This document shows positions 1 to 8,445 of a stretch of 34,623 nucleotides of DNA, in pieces. Source of the stretch: an uncultured Rhizobiaceae group bacterium (lineage in GTDB: Bacteria; Pseudomonadota; Alphaproteobacteria; Rhizobiales; Rhizobiaceae); the NCBI GenBank assembly GCA_938030595.1, contig CALHIB010000036.1, positions 1 through 34,623 on the forward strand. Reading direction: 5' to 3'. A program made the translations under genes and the position numbers. Each line of letters starts with the position of its first letter. Position 1 is the stretch's first letter. The notes under the pieces are model-generated. The model was not told the DNA's origin and ran no database searches. It saw only the letters and a list, made by a program, of their open reading frames with translations.

Positions 1-818
1 GCATTTTTCTCATGTTCACGAATGCGCACACCCATTGAACGAATGCCTCGCAAAGTAAGATAAGTATCATCAGGACTTGCACAGCACCCCATGATGCCAT
101 GGTGCCTGTGAAGTTGCTTCCAGCAACGCTCATTGGCAGAAACAGAACCCAAAACTAGATCTGAGTGACCTGCAGGATATTTGGTGAGTGCATGAATCGA
201 AATATCAACACCGTAGTCCAAAGACTTGAAATACAACGGAGTTGCCCAAGTATTATCGATCATGACAATTGCATTACGCTCATGCGCAGCCTTGCAGATG
301 GCTGGAATATCCTGAACTTCAAACGTATTTGAGCCAGGCGACTCCGTGAATATTACCGATGTATTATCCTTGATAAGTTCTGAAATACCTGCGCCAATCA
401 GCGGATCATAATATTCGACTTCAACGCCCATGCGTACAAGTACATCGTCGCAAAACTCGCGAGTAGGGCCATAGCAACTATCCAGAACAAGAATATGGTC
501 GCCACCACTGACGAAAGCCAAAAGCGGCACTGTGATAGCTGCAAGACCAGAAGGTACAAGTACCGTTCCTGCAGAGCCTTCCATTTCGTCAAGGACTTCG
601 CAAAGTGCATCGGTCGTTGGCGTGCCGCGAGTGCCATAAGTGTACTTCTGCGTTCTGTTACGCATGGTCTCATAGTTTGGGTAAAGCACGGTTGATGCAT
701 GGACAACAGGTGGGTTCACAAACCCATGATAGGCGTCGGGGTGATTCCCCGTATGGGTGAGTTGAGTATCAGGCTGATAGGTTTTTACTTCCAGTTTATC
801 AGCATCAGTTTTGCTCAT
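1..818 (-). CDS. metC: cystathionine beta-lyase, 5' part (cut by window edge)
   Basis: PLP-dependent Cys/Met-metabolism enzyme expected to cleave cystathionine to homocysteine, pyruvate and ammonia. It is absent from the ORF track because its stop lies outside the window. Read from ATG at 818-816, the frame is open for 272 codons to the edge. It begins MSKTDADKLEVKTYQPDTQL and continues through the family segments TRGTPTTDAL, VPSGLAAIT, DNTWATPLYFKSLD and the PLP-lysine motif HALTKYPAGHSDLVLGS. The ATG is preceded by an AGGGAA ribosome binding site. The family is normally about 390-400 residues, so roughly the last third is missing. It is divergent from aapJ. Other trans-sulfuration enzymes of the same fold (MetB, methionine gamma-lyase) cannot be fully excluded, but the motifs favour MetC. 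Confidence 0.88.
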   Translation of the reverse strand, partial: MSKTDADKLEVKTYQPDTQLTHTGNHPDAYHGFVNPPVVHASTVLYPNYETMRNRTQKYTYGTRGTPTTDALCEVLDEMEGSAGTVLVPSGLAAITVPLLAFVSGGDHILVLDSCYGPTREFCDDVLVRMGVEVEYYDPLIGAGISELIKDNTSVIFTESPGSNTFEVQDIPAICKAAHERNAIVMIDNTWATPLYFKSLDYGVDISIHALTKYPAGHSDLVLGSVSANERCWKQLHRHHGIMGCCASPDDTYLTLRGIRSMGVRIREHEKN

Positions 819-1167
819 TGCGATTTTCCCTGTTTAAATTAATAACTTGATAAAGCTACCAAAGACAGAAAATAGTGCAATTCGCAATTATTTCGTGATT
901 AATTTCTAAAATACGAGCGCGGATTATGGTTTTTTTAACAAAAACCGAAGTTTGTCCCGCAATTTGCCAGTTTTAGCTGGGTGCAGAAAAATTTACCCTT
1001 GACGTAAACGCCACAATGCAATTTTATGTGCAACATTGGTTTTGGGGGAGAATTCTATTCTGTAGAATGAGTTTGAAATTCAAACTTGGAACGAAACCAA
1101 CTTAATTGCCCACAGCAAAACTTGCTGCGGGAGGAAACTAAATGGGTAACAGAAAAGGCTGTTTTCT
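819..1167. promoter_or_regulatory. metC-aapJ divergent intergenic region with structured aapJ leader
   Basis: This 349-base gap holds the promoters of metC (-) and aapJ (+). Facing aapJ there is a sigma70-like pair, TTGACG at 999-1004 and TTTTAT at 1022-1027, with 17 bases between them. Downstream are three inverted repeats: ATTCTA/TAGAAT (1052-1057, 1063-1068); a 17-base palindrome with arms AGTTTGAA/TTCAAACT around one base (1070-1086), which could be an operator; and a 9-bp stem with one mismatch (1109-1117 with 1123-1131) that partly covers a GGGAGGA ribosome binding site. The regulator is not identifiable from sequence. Confidence 0.4.
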
Positions 1168-1171
1168 ATGA
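1142..1171 (+). CDS. putative 9-codon leader peptide coupled to aapJ
   Basis: A short ORF encodes MGNRKGCFL and ends in TGA. It has a strong Shine-Dalgarno sequence (GGGAGGA, 1129-1135) seven bases before its ATG. Its stop codon overlaps the aapJ start as ATGA (1168-1171). aapJ itself has only a weaker AAAAGG upstream, so translation of this ORF could feed ribosomes to aapJ. The ribosome binding site is partly paired in the hairpin 1109-1131. That it is translated is inference; the overlap and the ribosome binding site are read directly from the sequence. Confidence 0.4.
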   Translation: MGNRKGCFL

Positions 1172-2184
1172 AAAAAACTATCGTATCTACGCTAGGCGTA
1201 GTTGCATTGAGCGTATCTGCACTTAGTGCATCTGCTGCAACTCTTGATGATGTAAAAGCTAAAGGCTTTGTACAGTGTGGCGTGAGCCAGGGTCTTCCTG
1301 GTTTCTCTAACCCAGACTCTGCTGGTAACTGGACAGGCATCGACGTTGATCTTTGTCGTGGTGTTGCTGCTGCAGTATTCGGCGATGCAACAAAAGTGAA
1401 ATACACACCATTGTCAGCTAAAGAGCGCTTCACAGCACTTCAGTCTGGTGAGATTGATGTTCTTTCACGTAACACAACTTGGACTGCAACTCGTGACACA
1501 ACTTTGGGTCTTAACTTTGCTGGCGTAAACTACTACGACGGTCAAGGCTTCATGGTTCGTAACGATCTCGGTGTTAAGTCTGCTCTTGAGCTTTCAGGTG
1601 CATCTGTTTGTACAAACACTGGTACAACAACAGAACTTAACGTTGCTGATTACTTTGCTGCTAATAAGCTAGAGTATGAAATTGTTGCATTCGAAAAAGC
1701 TGACGAAGTTGTAGCTGCATATGACGCTGGCCGTTGTGACGTTTACACAACTGACCAATCAGGTCTTTATGCTCAACGTCTAAAGCTTACAAATCCTGCT
1801 GACCACACAGTTCTTCCGGAAATCATTTCCAAAGAGCCTCTAGGTCCAGTTGTACGCCAGGGTGATGATCAGTGGTTCAACCTTGTTAAGTGGACACACT
1901 TTGCAATGGTAAACGCTGAAGAGCTTGGTATTACATCTGCAAATGCTGATGAAATGAAAAACTCAGACAACCCTGCTATCAAGCGTGTTCTTGGTACAGA
2001 AGGTGAATTCGGTGCAGCACTAGGTGTCGGCAATGACTGGGCATACAACATCATCAAGCAAGTTGGTAACTACGCGGAAACATTCAACCGCAACGTAGGT
2101 CCAGACACACCGCTAGCGATTTCTCGCGGTACGAACGATCTATGGTCAAAAGGTGGTCTACAGTACGCACCACCAATCCGCTAA
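1168..2184 (+). CDS. aapJ: general L-amino acid ABC transporter, periplasmic binding protein
   Basis: Periplasmic substrate-binding component of the AapJQMP (BztABCD-type) broad-specificity L-amino-acid importer. The 338-residue product starts with a signal peptide (MKKTIVSTLGVVALSVSALSAS, cleavage near ASA-A) and continues with family segments such as GFVQCGVSQGLPGFS, DVDLCRGVAAAVFGD, LSRNTTWTATRDT and NVGPDTPL. Length and motifs match rhizobial AapJ. It is the first gene of the operon. It is followed by its own rho-independent terminator, which fits the usual excess of binding protein over membrane parts. The base composition at third positions (many GCT, GTT, ACA codons) resembles a highly expressed gene; that is inference. 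Confidence 0.95.
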   Translation: MKKTIVSTLGVVALSVSALSASAATLDDVKAKGFVQCGVSQGLPGFSNPDSAGNWTGIDVDLCRGVAAAVFGDATKVKYTPLSAKERFTALQSGEIDVLSRNTTWTATRDTTLGLNFAGVNYYDGQGFMVRNDLGVKSALELSGASVCTNTGTTTELNVADYFAANKLEYEIVAFEKADEVVAAYDAGRCDVYTTDQSGLYAQRLKLTNPADHTVLPEIISKEPLGPVVRQGDDQWFNLVKWTHFAMVNAEELGITSANADEMKNSDNPAIKRVLGTEGEFGAALGVGNDWAYNIIKQVGNYAETFNRNVGPDTPLAISRGTNDLWSKGGLQYAPPIR

Positions 2185-2200
2185 GGATTTGATACATATT

Positions 2201-2232
2201 CAGGGCCAGTCATTTGACTGGCCCTGTTTTTT
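2201..2232 (+). terminator. intra-operon rho-independent terminator after aapJ
   Basis: Perfect 11-bp stem CAGGGCCAGTC/GACTGGCCCTG with an ATTT loop, followed by a run of six T. It lies 16 bases after the aapJ stop and 93 bases before aapQ. It probably lets only part of the transcription continue into aapQMP. Confidence 0.9.
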
Positions 2233-2324
2233 ATATGCGGCATTAGACCGTAAATTCTAAAAAGTATTTTCGCATTTCGTAGAACGCTATAAAGCAGTTC
2301 CGTTTATGCAACAGGTGAGGGAAA

Positions 2325-3521
2325 ATGGCTGTAACCGATACACCGCAAGGTCACGAGAAGCCCAAGGTAAAGCTTCTTAACGATCCGAAATTCAGATCAA
2401 TTATTTTTCAGGGGCTTCTAATCCTCATATTGGCTTGGCTTGTATGGAGCATGATTGATAATGCTGCAACAAACCTGCAAAAAGCAGGTATCGCCTCAGG
2501 GTTTGGGTTTTTAAGCACAGCTTCAGGCTTTGGTCTCAATTTTTCACCCTTCATTGAATACACTTCCAGTTCATCTTTTCTCCAGGTTTATTGGGTCGGT
2601 TTGCAGAACACGCTGGTTCTTGCAGTAATTGGTGTTATCTTCGCGACCCTAATTGGTTTTATTATGGGCGTGGCTCGGCTTTCAAATAACTGGGTAATCA
2701 GCAAAATCGCTTATTGGTATGTGGAAGTAATGCGGAATATTCCGTTACTACTACAAATCTTTATTTGGTATAAAGGCGTACTTGCAACGCTTCCAACATC
2801 TAAAAACTCAATTGATTTAGGACTGTTCGGTTTTCTCAATACAAAAGGATTATTTGCGCCGCAATTTATTTTCGGAGAAGGCTCAGGTTTAATGGGCTGG
2901 GCTTTGTTGTTAGCAATCGTTATTACATTTGTGTTGAACGGTTGGGCAAAGAAACGCCAAATGGCAACGGGTGAACGCTTCCCGGTATTCTGGACTGGCT
3001 TAGGTCTGATTATTGGCTTGCCGCTTCTGGCATACTTAATCATGGGTCAGCCTGTATCAACGGAATATCCAACTCAGGGTAACTTCGGGCCTAGAGGCGG
3101 AATGCGTGTTATTCCGGAGTTTATCGCACTTATTTTGGCATTGTCGCTATACACTGCTGCCTTTATTGCAGAGATTGTACGAGCGGGTATCTTGGCCGTG
3201 AACCGTGGGCAGACAGAAGCGTCTTATGCGCTGGGCTTGCGTCCAGGCCAAACGCTTCGTCTAAACATTATTCCGCAGGCTCTGCGTGTAATTATTCCAC
3301 CGCTCACCAGCCAGTATTTGAATCTTACGAAGAACTCATCTTTGGCCGTTGCGATTGCTTATCCGGATTTGACAGCCGTGTTTGCAGGTACAGCATTGAA
3401 CCAGACAGGGCAGGCGGTTGAAATCATCGGCATGACCATGTTGACCTATCTTGCCATTTCGCTGGTCACTTCGTTGTTTATGAACTGGTATAACGCCAAA
3501 AACTCACTTGTAGAGCGATAG
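2325..3521 (+). CDS. aapQ: general L-amino acid ABC transporter permease
   Basis: Inner-membrane permease (398 residues) of the general amino-acid importer; it should pair with AapM. Hydrophobic segments include IIFQGLLILILAWLVWSMI near the N-terminus and NTLVLAVIGVIFATLIGFIMG, typical of the HisMQ-type permease domain. The EAA motif region that contacts the ATPase reads EASYALGLRPGQTLRLNIIPQ. A large insert between the first and later membrane segments is normal for AapQ/BztB. The ribosome binding site AGGGA lies just before the ATG. It follows the terminator and shares a transcript with aapM and aapP. Confidence 0.95.
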   Translation: MAVTDTPQGHEKPKVKLLNDPKFRSIIFQGLLILILAWLVWSMIDNAATNLQKAGIASGFGFLSTASGFGLNFSPFIEYTSSSSFLQVYWVGLQNTLVLAVIGVIFATLIGFIMGVARLSNNWVISKIAYWYVEVMRNIPLLLQIFIWYKGVLATLPTSKNSIDLGLFGFLNTKGLFAPQFIFGEGSGLMGWALLLAIVITFVLNGWAKKRQMATGERFPVFWTGLGLIIGLPLLAYLIMGQPVSTEYPTQGNFGPRGGMRVIPEFIALILALSLYTAAFIAEIVRAGILAVNRGQTEASYALGLRPGQTLRLNIIPQALRVIIPPLTSQYLNLTKNSSLAVAIAYPDLTAVFAGTALNQTGQAVEIIGMTMLTYLAISLVTSLFMNWYNAKNSLVER

Positions 3522-3530
3522 GAGAAAATC

Positions 3531-4937
3531 ATGGCTGATATAGATTCACAAACTTCCATGAACCGCGCAGAAACTGGCGCACTCAACATTGCTTATGTTC
3601 GAAGTGAGTTGGCACCTGCAATGGCTCCACCAATTAATGAGTCTGGTGTGCTTGGCTGGATGCGCAAGAACCTTTTCTCAAACATTCCAAATACAATTCT
3701 GACACTCTTTGCACTTTACATCCTGTATCTAATTATCCCTGGCATGATCCAGTGGGTGTTTACAGATGCGGTTTGGTCGGGTGAAGACCGTCTTGCTTGT
3801 GCAACAATCGCACAAGGTGGCCAGTTGGCTGATGGATGGAATGCAGCTTGTTGGCCATATGTTGGTGCTTATTTTAAGCTGTTCATCTATGGTCGTTATC
3901 CGGACGCAGAACTATGGCGTGTGAATATCGTATTGATCATGTTCTTCGTTGGCCTGGTTCCATTATTAATGCCAAACCTGCCATTCAAGCGTGAAAACCT
4001 TGTCTTTATGCTGCTTATTTTCCCGGTTGCATCGTTTGTGCTTCTTTCAGGTGGTAATCTAAACCTAAACGGCTTTTTGCTTCCTGATGCTCTTATGGCT
4101 CCTTCAGAATTCAAGTTCTGGGTCGATTTCCTAATACTTACCTTGATCATCTGTGGCGGTGTTGGCGCTTATATGAAAGCAACGGATACGGATCCGAAGC
4201 CTGCTGTTATTATTACAGCCATTACCATGGGCGTTATCGCACTTATCCTTTTCGTTATGTCTGTAGACTTCGGCCTTGAGCCGGTTGAGACAGATCGCTG
4301 GGGTGGATTTGTCATGACCCTTGTGATTGCGGTTACAGGTATTGTTGCCGCACTTCCATTGGGTATCTTGCTGGCGCTTGGTCGTCGTTCTGATATGCCT
4401 GCGGTAAGCTTGTTCTCGGTTATCTTTATCGAGTTCTGGCGTGGTGTACCGTTGATTACCGTGCTCTTCATGTCATCTGTGATGTTGCCATTGTTCTTGC
4501 CGGACGGTGTGACCTTCGACAAACTGCTGCGCGCGCTGATCGGTGTGGCACTCTTCTCATCAGCCTATATGGCGGAAGTGGTGCGTGGTGGATTACAGGC
4601 TCTACCTAAAGGTCAATACGAAGGTGCAATGGCAGTAGGCCTGAACTACTGGCAGTCGATGCGTCTCATCATTATGCCGCAAGCGTTGAAGATTGTTATT
4701 CCAGGTATCGTGAACACCTTCATTGGCCTGTTCAAGGATACAACGCTGGTGTCGATCATCGGCCTGCTTGACTTCCTCGGCATGATCAACCTTTCACACT
4801 CAGATTCAAACTGGGCAACCCCCGTGCAGGCCATGACAAGTTATGTCTTCTGCGCATTCATCTTTTTCCTCTTCTGTTTCGGTATGTCGAGATACTCGAT
4901 CTACATGGAAGACAGACTAAACACATCACATAGGTAG
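3531..4937 (+). CDS. aapM: general L-amino acid ABC transporter permease
   Basis: Second membrane subunit, 468 residues, larger than AapQ as is usual for AapM/BztC. Several hydrophobic segments precede the conserved permease domain, which starts near [21 protein letters not shown]. The EAA loop reads [20 protein letters not shown]. The gene begins 9 bases after the aapQ stop with an AGGAG ribosome binding site and ends 11 bases before aapP, so co-translation of the complex is likely. No truncation or unusual residue was seen. Confidence 0.95.
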   Translation: MADIDSQTSMNRAETGALNIAYVRSELAPAMAPPINESGVLGWMRKNLFSNIPNTILTLFALYILYLIIPGMIQWVFTDAVWSGEDRLACATIAQGGQLADGWNAACWPYVGAYFKLFIYGRYPDAELWRVNIVLIMFFVGLVPLLMPNLPFKRENLVFMLLIFPVASFVLLSGGNLNLNGFLLPDALMAPSEFKFWVDFLILTLIICGGVGAYMKATDTDPKPAVIITAITMGVIALILFVMSVDFGLEPVETDRWGGFVMTLVIAVTGIVAALPLGILLALGRRSDMPAVSLFSVIFIEFWRGVPLITVLFMSSVMLPLFLPDGVTFDKLLRALIGVALFSSAYMAEVVRGGLQALPKGQYEGAMAVGLNYWQSMRLIIMPQALKIVIPGIVNTFIGLFKDTTLVSIIGLLDFLGMINLSHSDSNWATPVQAMTSYVFCAFIFFLFCFGMSRYSIYMEDRLNTSHR

Positions 4938-4948
4938 GTAGAATTATC

Positions 4949-6223
4949 ATGGCTAAGGCAACAAGACCTGCAAAAATGGCTAAACCAAAATCACCGGACG
5001 ATCTGAAAAAGATTAAAGGTGTTGGCCCAAAACTCGAAGGCGTTCTAAACGGTCTGGGGATTTACTCATATGACCAAATTGCACGCTGGAAAAAAGCTGA
5101 AGTTGAATGGGTGGACGATCACCTAAACTTCAAGGGTCGCATTGATCGCGATGACTGGATTCCGCAGTGTAAGATGATGGCAAAAGCATCACCAAACAAG
5201 GCAAGTGGTGCAAAATCTGCAGCCAAGACAAGCGCTGCAAGCAAAGCAGGGGCAAAAGCTAAAACAACATCTGCTTCAACTCGTAAAGAGGCACCTAAGT
5301 CTGCTGGTGCAAAAGCGGCTCCTGCTAAATCAAAGGCTGCAAAAAAGCCAGCAACAAAAGCTGCAGCTAAAAAATCAACTGCGGTTAAAACTGCGGCACC
5401 TGTTATGGCAGCCGCAGCTGCAACTGCCGCAAGTGCAAAGCCTGCGAAAGCTAACGGCAATGGCGCAAAAAAACTTACCGTATCTGAAACCGATGTGGCG
5501 ATTGAAATCACAGACATGAACAAGTGGTATGGTGATTTCCATGTGTTGAAAGACATCAACCTCAAAGTAATGCGCGGTGAGCGTATCGTTGTTGCGGGGC
5601 CTTCAGGTTCGGGTAAATCAACAATGATCCGTTGCATCAACCGTCTGGAAGAGCATCAGCAGGGGCACATCGTCGTTGATGGTAATGAACTTACAAATGA
5701 TCTGAAAAAGATTGATGAAGTACGCCGTGAAGTAGGGATGGTGTTCCAGCACTTTAACCTCTTCCCGCATCTTACAATTCTTGAAAACTGTACATTGGCT
5801 CCAATCTGGGTTCGTAAAACGCCCAAGAAAGAAGCTGAAGAAATTGCAATGCATTTCCTTGAGAAGGTGAAAATTCCTGAGCAGGCTCTAAAATATCCTG
5901 GTCAGCTTTCTGGTGGTCAGCAGCAGCGTGTGGCGATCGCGCGTTCACTTTGTATGAACCCGCGCATCATGTTGTTTGATGAGCCAACATCAGCACTTGA
6001 TCCGGAAATGATCAAGGAAGTGCTTGAAACAATGGTAAGCTTGGCGGAAGACGGCATGACCATGATTTGTGTAACCCACGAAATGGGCTTCGCACGTCAG
6101 GTTGCAAACCGCGTTATCTTTATGGATGAAGGCCAGATCGTCGAGCAAAACGAGCCGGAAGCTTTCTTCGATAATCCGCAACATGAACGCACGAAACTAT
6201 TCCTGAGCCAAATTCTTCACTAG
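4949..6223 (+). CDS. aapP: general L-amino acid ABC transporter ATPase with N-terminal helix-hairpin-helix domain and Lys/Ala-rich linker
   Basis: The C-terminal ~245 residues are a normal AapP nucleotide-binding subunit: Walker A GPSGSGKS (217-224), Q-loop Q267, signature LSGGQ (320-324), Walker B IMLFDEP (340-346) and switch His377. The protein is 424 residues, about 165-170 longer than usual AapP. Residues ~14-72 form a helix-hairpin-helix-like module ([20 protein letters not shown], then [13 protein letters not shown]), a domain known as an appendage on other alphaproteobacterial proteins. Residues ~76-172 are a low-complexity Lys/Ala/Ser/Thr tract like histone H1 tails. The chosen ATG follows GGTAGG closely after aapM. 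The only internal in-frame ATG before the ATPase (Met153, near 5405) has no ribosome binding site. The frame is open throughout, so this reads as a true fusion. Confidence 0.93.
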   Translation: MAKATRPAKMAKPKSPDDLKKIKGVGPKLEGVLNGLGIYSYDQIARWKKAEVEWVDDHLNFKGRIDRDDWIPQCKMMAKASPNKASGAKSAAKTSAASKAGAKAKTTSASTRKEAPKSAGAKAAPAKSKAAKKPATKAAAKKSTAVKTAAPVMAAAAATAASAKPAKANGNGAKKLTVSETDVAIEITDMNKWYGDFHVLKDINLKVMRGERIVVAGPSGSGKSTMIRCINRLEEHQQGHIVVDGNELTNDLKKIDEVRREVGMVFQHFNLFPHLTILENCTLAPIWVRKTPKKEAEEIAMHFLEKVKIPEQALKYPGQLSGGQQQRVAIARSLCMNPRIMLFDEPTSALDPEMIKEVLETMVSLAEDGMTMICVTHEMGFARQVANRVIFMDEGQIVEQNEPEAFFDNPQHERTKLFLSQILH

Positions 6224-6227
6224 GTTT

Positions 6228-6923
6228 ATGCATAAACTTCTTAAAAGATTGGGGCTGTTTATCGCAGCCCCTTTTTTTGTGGTGATACTATATTTAGCAG
6301 CAGCATTCATTGGCGGTATTATTCCTGCAAGCAAAAATGAAACAGTCAATTCAACTCAATCCAAAACTAAACGCATTTTTCTGACAGCAAATGCTTTGCA
6401 CGCAGATATTGCGATACCTGTTGATGATGCAATTCGTGAAAAGTTTACATTTTTACAAGATGCTGGTTTCCCATTGGATAATCCAGGTTTAGAATATTTG
6501 ATTATTGGTTGGGGATCTCGTGAGTTTTATACAAACACGGCTCAATATTCTGACATGGAATTTGGAACGATATGGCGCGCGGCGACAGGCGATGCAGCAG
6601 CTTTACATATTGCTCCTGGTGGAGACATCAGCAAGTCTGAGGGCGTTATGCCAATAATTATGACACAAGCTGGCTTTGATGAAATGATAGACTTCATGCT
6701 TGGTAGTTTGCAGTTGGCAAATCAAAAACCAGACCTAATAGAAGGCGCAACGTTTGGTTATGGGGACTTATTCTATGAGGCAAAAGGGCGTTTTAACATA
6801 TTCAATCCATGCAACGTCTGGGTCTCGCAAGCTTTGAATACGGCAGGTGTATCGGCTGGAATTTGGACACCAACTACCTATAGTTTACGGTTACATCATA
6901 AATTATATATCGAAACGAAATAA
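6228..6923 (+). CDS. DUF2459 (TIGR02117-type) membrane-anchored protein of unknown function
   Basis: A 231-residue product with one N-terminal membrane anchor (LGLFIAAPFFVVILYLAAAF) and a probably extracytoplasmic domain. It carries the family signatures HADIAIP, IGWGSREFYTNT and NPCNVWVSQALNTAG followed by WTPT. The conserved His and Cys suggest a cysteine-hydrolase-like site, but no reaction is established. It begins 4 bases after aapP, yet the aap terminator lies in its first codons, so expression needs read-through or a promoter inside aapP. An in-frame GTG at 6279 would place the start after the terminator, but it has no ribosome binding site and would lose the charged N-terminus. Confidence 0.8.
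   Translation: MHKLLKRLGLFIAAPFFVVILYLAAAFIGGIIPASKNETVNSTQSKTKRIFLTANALHADIAIPVDDAIREKFTFLQDAGFPLDNPGLEYLIIGWGSREFYTNTAQYSDMEFGTIWRAATGDAAALHIAPGGDISKSEGVMPIIMTQAGFDEMIDFMLGSLQLANQKPDLIEGATFGYGDLFYEAKGRFNIFNPCNVWVSQALNTAGVSAGIWTPTTYSLRLHHKLYIETK
6251..6278 (+). terminator. rho-independent terminator of the aap operon, inside the next ORF
   Basis: Perfect 7-bp stem GGGGCTG/CAGCCCC with a 7-base loop and seven T. It starts 27 bases after the aapP stop, the right place for the operon terminator, but also lies within codons 8-17 of the DUF2459 gene. Confidence 0.85.
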
Positions 6924-6925
6924 AC

Positions 6926-8104
6926 CTAAGGCTTCCAGCTATAAATCCAGTCCTGTTTCGCTAACAGATTTTTACCGGAAATTTTGCTTAATCCAAGATT
7001 GCGCACCATGGCGGGAATGCCAGATAAATGATAAATCTGCCCGTTTCTGCGTGCCGTTCTTACCACACGTTGAACCCTTGGCAGTCGCTTTGCTTCAAAT
7101 GCTTTAAGTGCATTTTCCTTATCATCAATTGTTGAAAGACACTGCGTAAGAACATGTGCATCCTCTATCGCTTGTGCAGCACCTTGTGCTGCAAAGGGTA
7201 GCATCGAATGAGCCGCGTCACCGATTAACGCAACGCTTCTATGAGCCATGACACGGATGTCTCGTGTTTCATATAACGGCCAGCCAGACCAGTCTGCTTC
7301 CAGCTCAAGCAGAGATTGAAAATCATCACACCAATGCGAAAAACTCTCTTGCAGTTTGGCTTTCGATATATCTTTTGCCTTAGATTGATCAGCCTCTTGC
7401 GTAACAGCCACGAGATTTAAAAATTCACCGTTACGAACCGGATAGGTAACGACATGCGCTTTTGGACCAAGCCAGCCAAATGTATTATTCATGGCGTTTG
7501 GCATTTTCACATCATTGGCCGGAACCAGCGCTCGCCATGCAATCTTGCCACTGTAAACGGCTTTAGGAAGCTCTAAAATATCATGCCGCACACGTGAATG
7601 AATACCATCAGCGCCAATCAGAATGTCACATAGGTGTTCTGAAGGTTGTGAGCCTGATTGTATCATCGCTGTCGCCCCATTTTCATGGATGGCAGCATCT
7701 ATGATTTCCGCTCCAAAGGAGATTGAAATATCGGGGTGTTGGTCACAAGCTTCAAATAGAATATTTTGTAAATCTGCACGATGGATAACAATATATGGGG
7801 CGTCATAGGTATCCTGGATATCAAACCCGAGCGGAAGACGCGAAAGCTGCTTCCCCGTCATTGCGTTCATCATGATGATCGCTTCAGGTGCAGTTCCTAA
7901 CTCAAGCAATTCATCACTCAACCCTAGTGCACTCAAAATATGAAAGGCATTGGGAGAAATTTGTATTCCGGCACCGATAGGTTGCAAGCTGGCTGTGCGT
8001 TCAAAGACATCAACCCTGTGGCCTGCCTTTGCCAGGCAAAGTGCTGCGGCTAAGCCGCCAATTCCGCCACCAGCAATAAGTATTTTGCGACGGGCAATTG
8101 TCAT
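6926..8104 (-). CDS. FAD-dependent aromatic-ring monooxygenase (salicylate hydroxylase-like)
   Basis: Class A flavoprotein monooxygenase of 392 residues. It shows the N-terminal FAD-binding GGGIGG (about 12-17) with ERTASLQPIGAGIQI, the DG motif IGADGIHSRVR, and the GD motif ALIGDAAHSMLPFAAQGAAQ. Such enzymes hydroxylate aromatic acids using NAD(P)H and oxygen. The substrate cannot be read from sequence; salicylate, 3-hydroxybenzoate and related compounds are candidates. It ends 2 bases from the convergent DUF2459 gene. The zf-CHCC gene lies just upstream on the same strand, 9 bases away, and may share its transcript. Confidence 0.9.
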   Translation of the reverse strand: MTIARRKILIAGGGIGGLAAALCLAKAGHRVDVFERTASLQPIGAGIQISPNAFHILSALGLSDELLELGTAPEAIIMMNAMTGKQLSRLPLGFDIQDTYDAPYIVIHRADLQNILFEACDQHPDISISFGAEIIDAAIHENGATAMIQSGSQPSEHLCDILIGADGIHSRVRHDILELPKAVYSGKIAWRALVPANDVKMPNAMNNTFGWLGPKAHVVTYPVRNGEFLNLVAVTQEADQSKAKDISKAKLQESFSHWCDDFQSLLELEADWSGWPLYETRDIRVMAHRSVALIGDAAHSMLPFAAQGAAQAIEDAHVLTQCLSTIDDKENALKAFEAKRLPRVQRVVRTARRNGQIYHLSGIPAMVRNLGLSKISGKNLLAKQDWIYSWKP

Positions 8105-8113
8105 GCTGTCAGA

Positions 8114-8359
8114 TTATGCTGCTTGGTCGTTGAAGGTACATCCTTCAGGGCGTGTTTCATGACCTTTTAAATCGCTTGCATGGCGATAAACTGTTGAACA
8201 ATACGGGCAGATGATTTCATTATCACTTCCCATATCCAGGAACACATGTGGATGATCATAAGGTGCATTTGCGCCGCAGCACATGAATTCCTTTACGCCA
8301 ACTTCAATGGCTTCGACACCCTGGTCATTTTGAAAATGTGCAACTGATGTTTCAGCCAT
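8114..8359 (-). CDS. zf-CHCC zinc-finger domain protein (NDUFS6-like)
   Basis: Small 81-residue protein with a C-terminal zf-CHCC domain. The likely zinc ligands are in HPHVFLDMG and IICPYCSTVY. The family is related to the complex I accessory subunit NDUFS6 and is common in alphaproteobacteria. I chose the start MAETS at 8359 rather than the track start at 8377, because AAGGA lies seven bases upstream of it; the longer form adds only MHKDII. It precedes the monooxygenase by 9 bases and is divergent from the alpha/beta hydrolase. Confidence 0.85.
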   Translation of the reverse strand: MAETSVAHFQNDQGVEAIEVGVKEFMCCGANAPYDHPHVFLDMGSDNEIICPYCSTVYRHASDLKGHETRPEGCTFNDQAA

Positions 8360-8445
8360 AATAATATCCTTATGCATTTGCTTTTACATGTAATACTCTT
8401 CTAAAAGATTGTGTAGTTTATGCAAAGAGAATTTTGAGAGACCCC

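Noticed and set aside
398-706. 102-residue minus-strand ORF
   Set aside because: Lies inside the metC reading frame, which is the true gene but is not listed because it runs off the window.
1080-1433. 117-residue minus-strand ORF opposite aapJ
   Set aside because: Antisense shadow of the aapJ signal peptide region and leader.
5205-5519. Gln/Leu-rich plus-strand ORF in the aapP linker
   Set aside because: Frame-shifted shadow of the low-complexity Lys/Ala tract.
5119-5640. 173-residue minus-strand ORF opposite aapP
   Set aside because: It is Ala/Val/Phe-rich only because it is the complement of the Lys/Ala linker; no ribosome binding site or family match.
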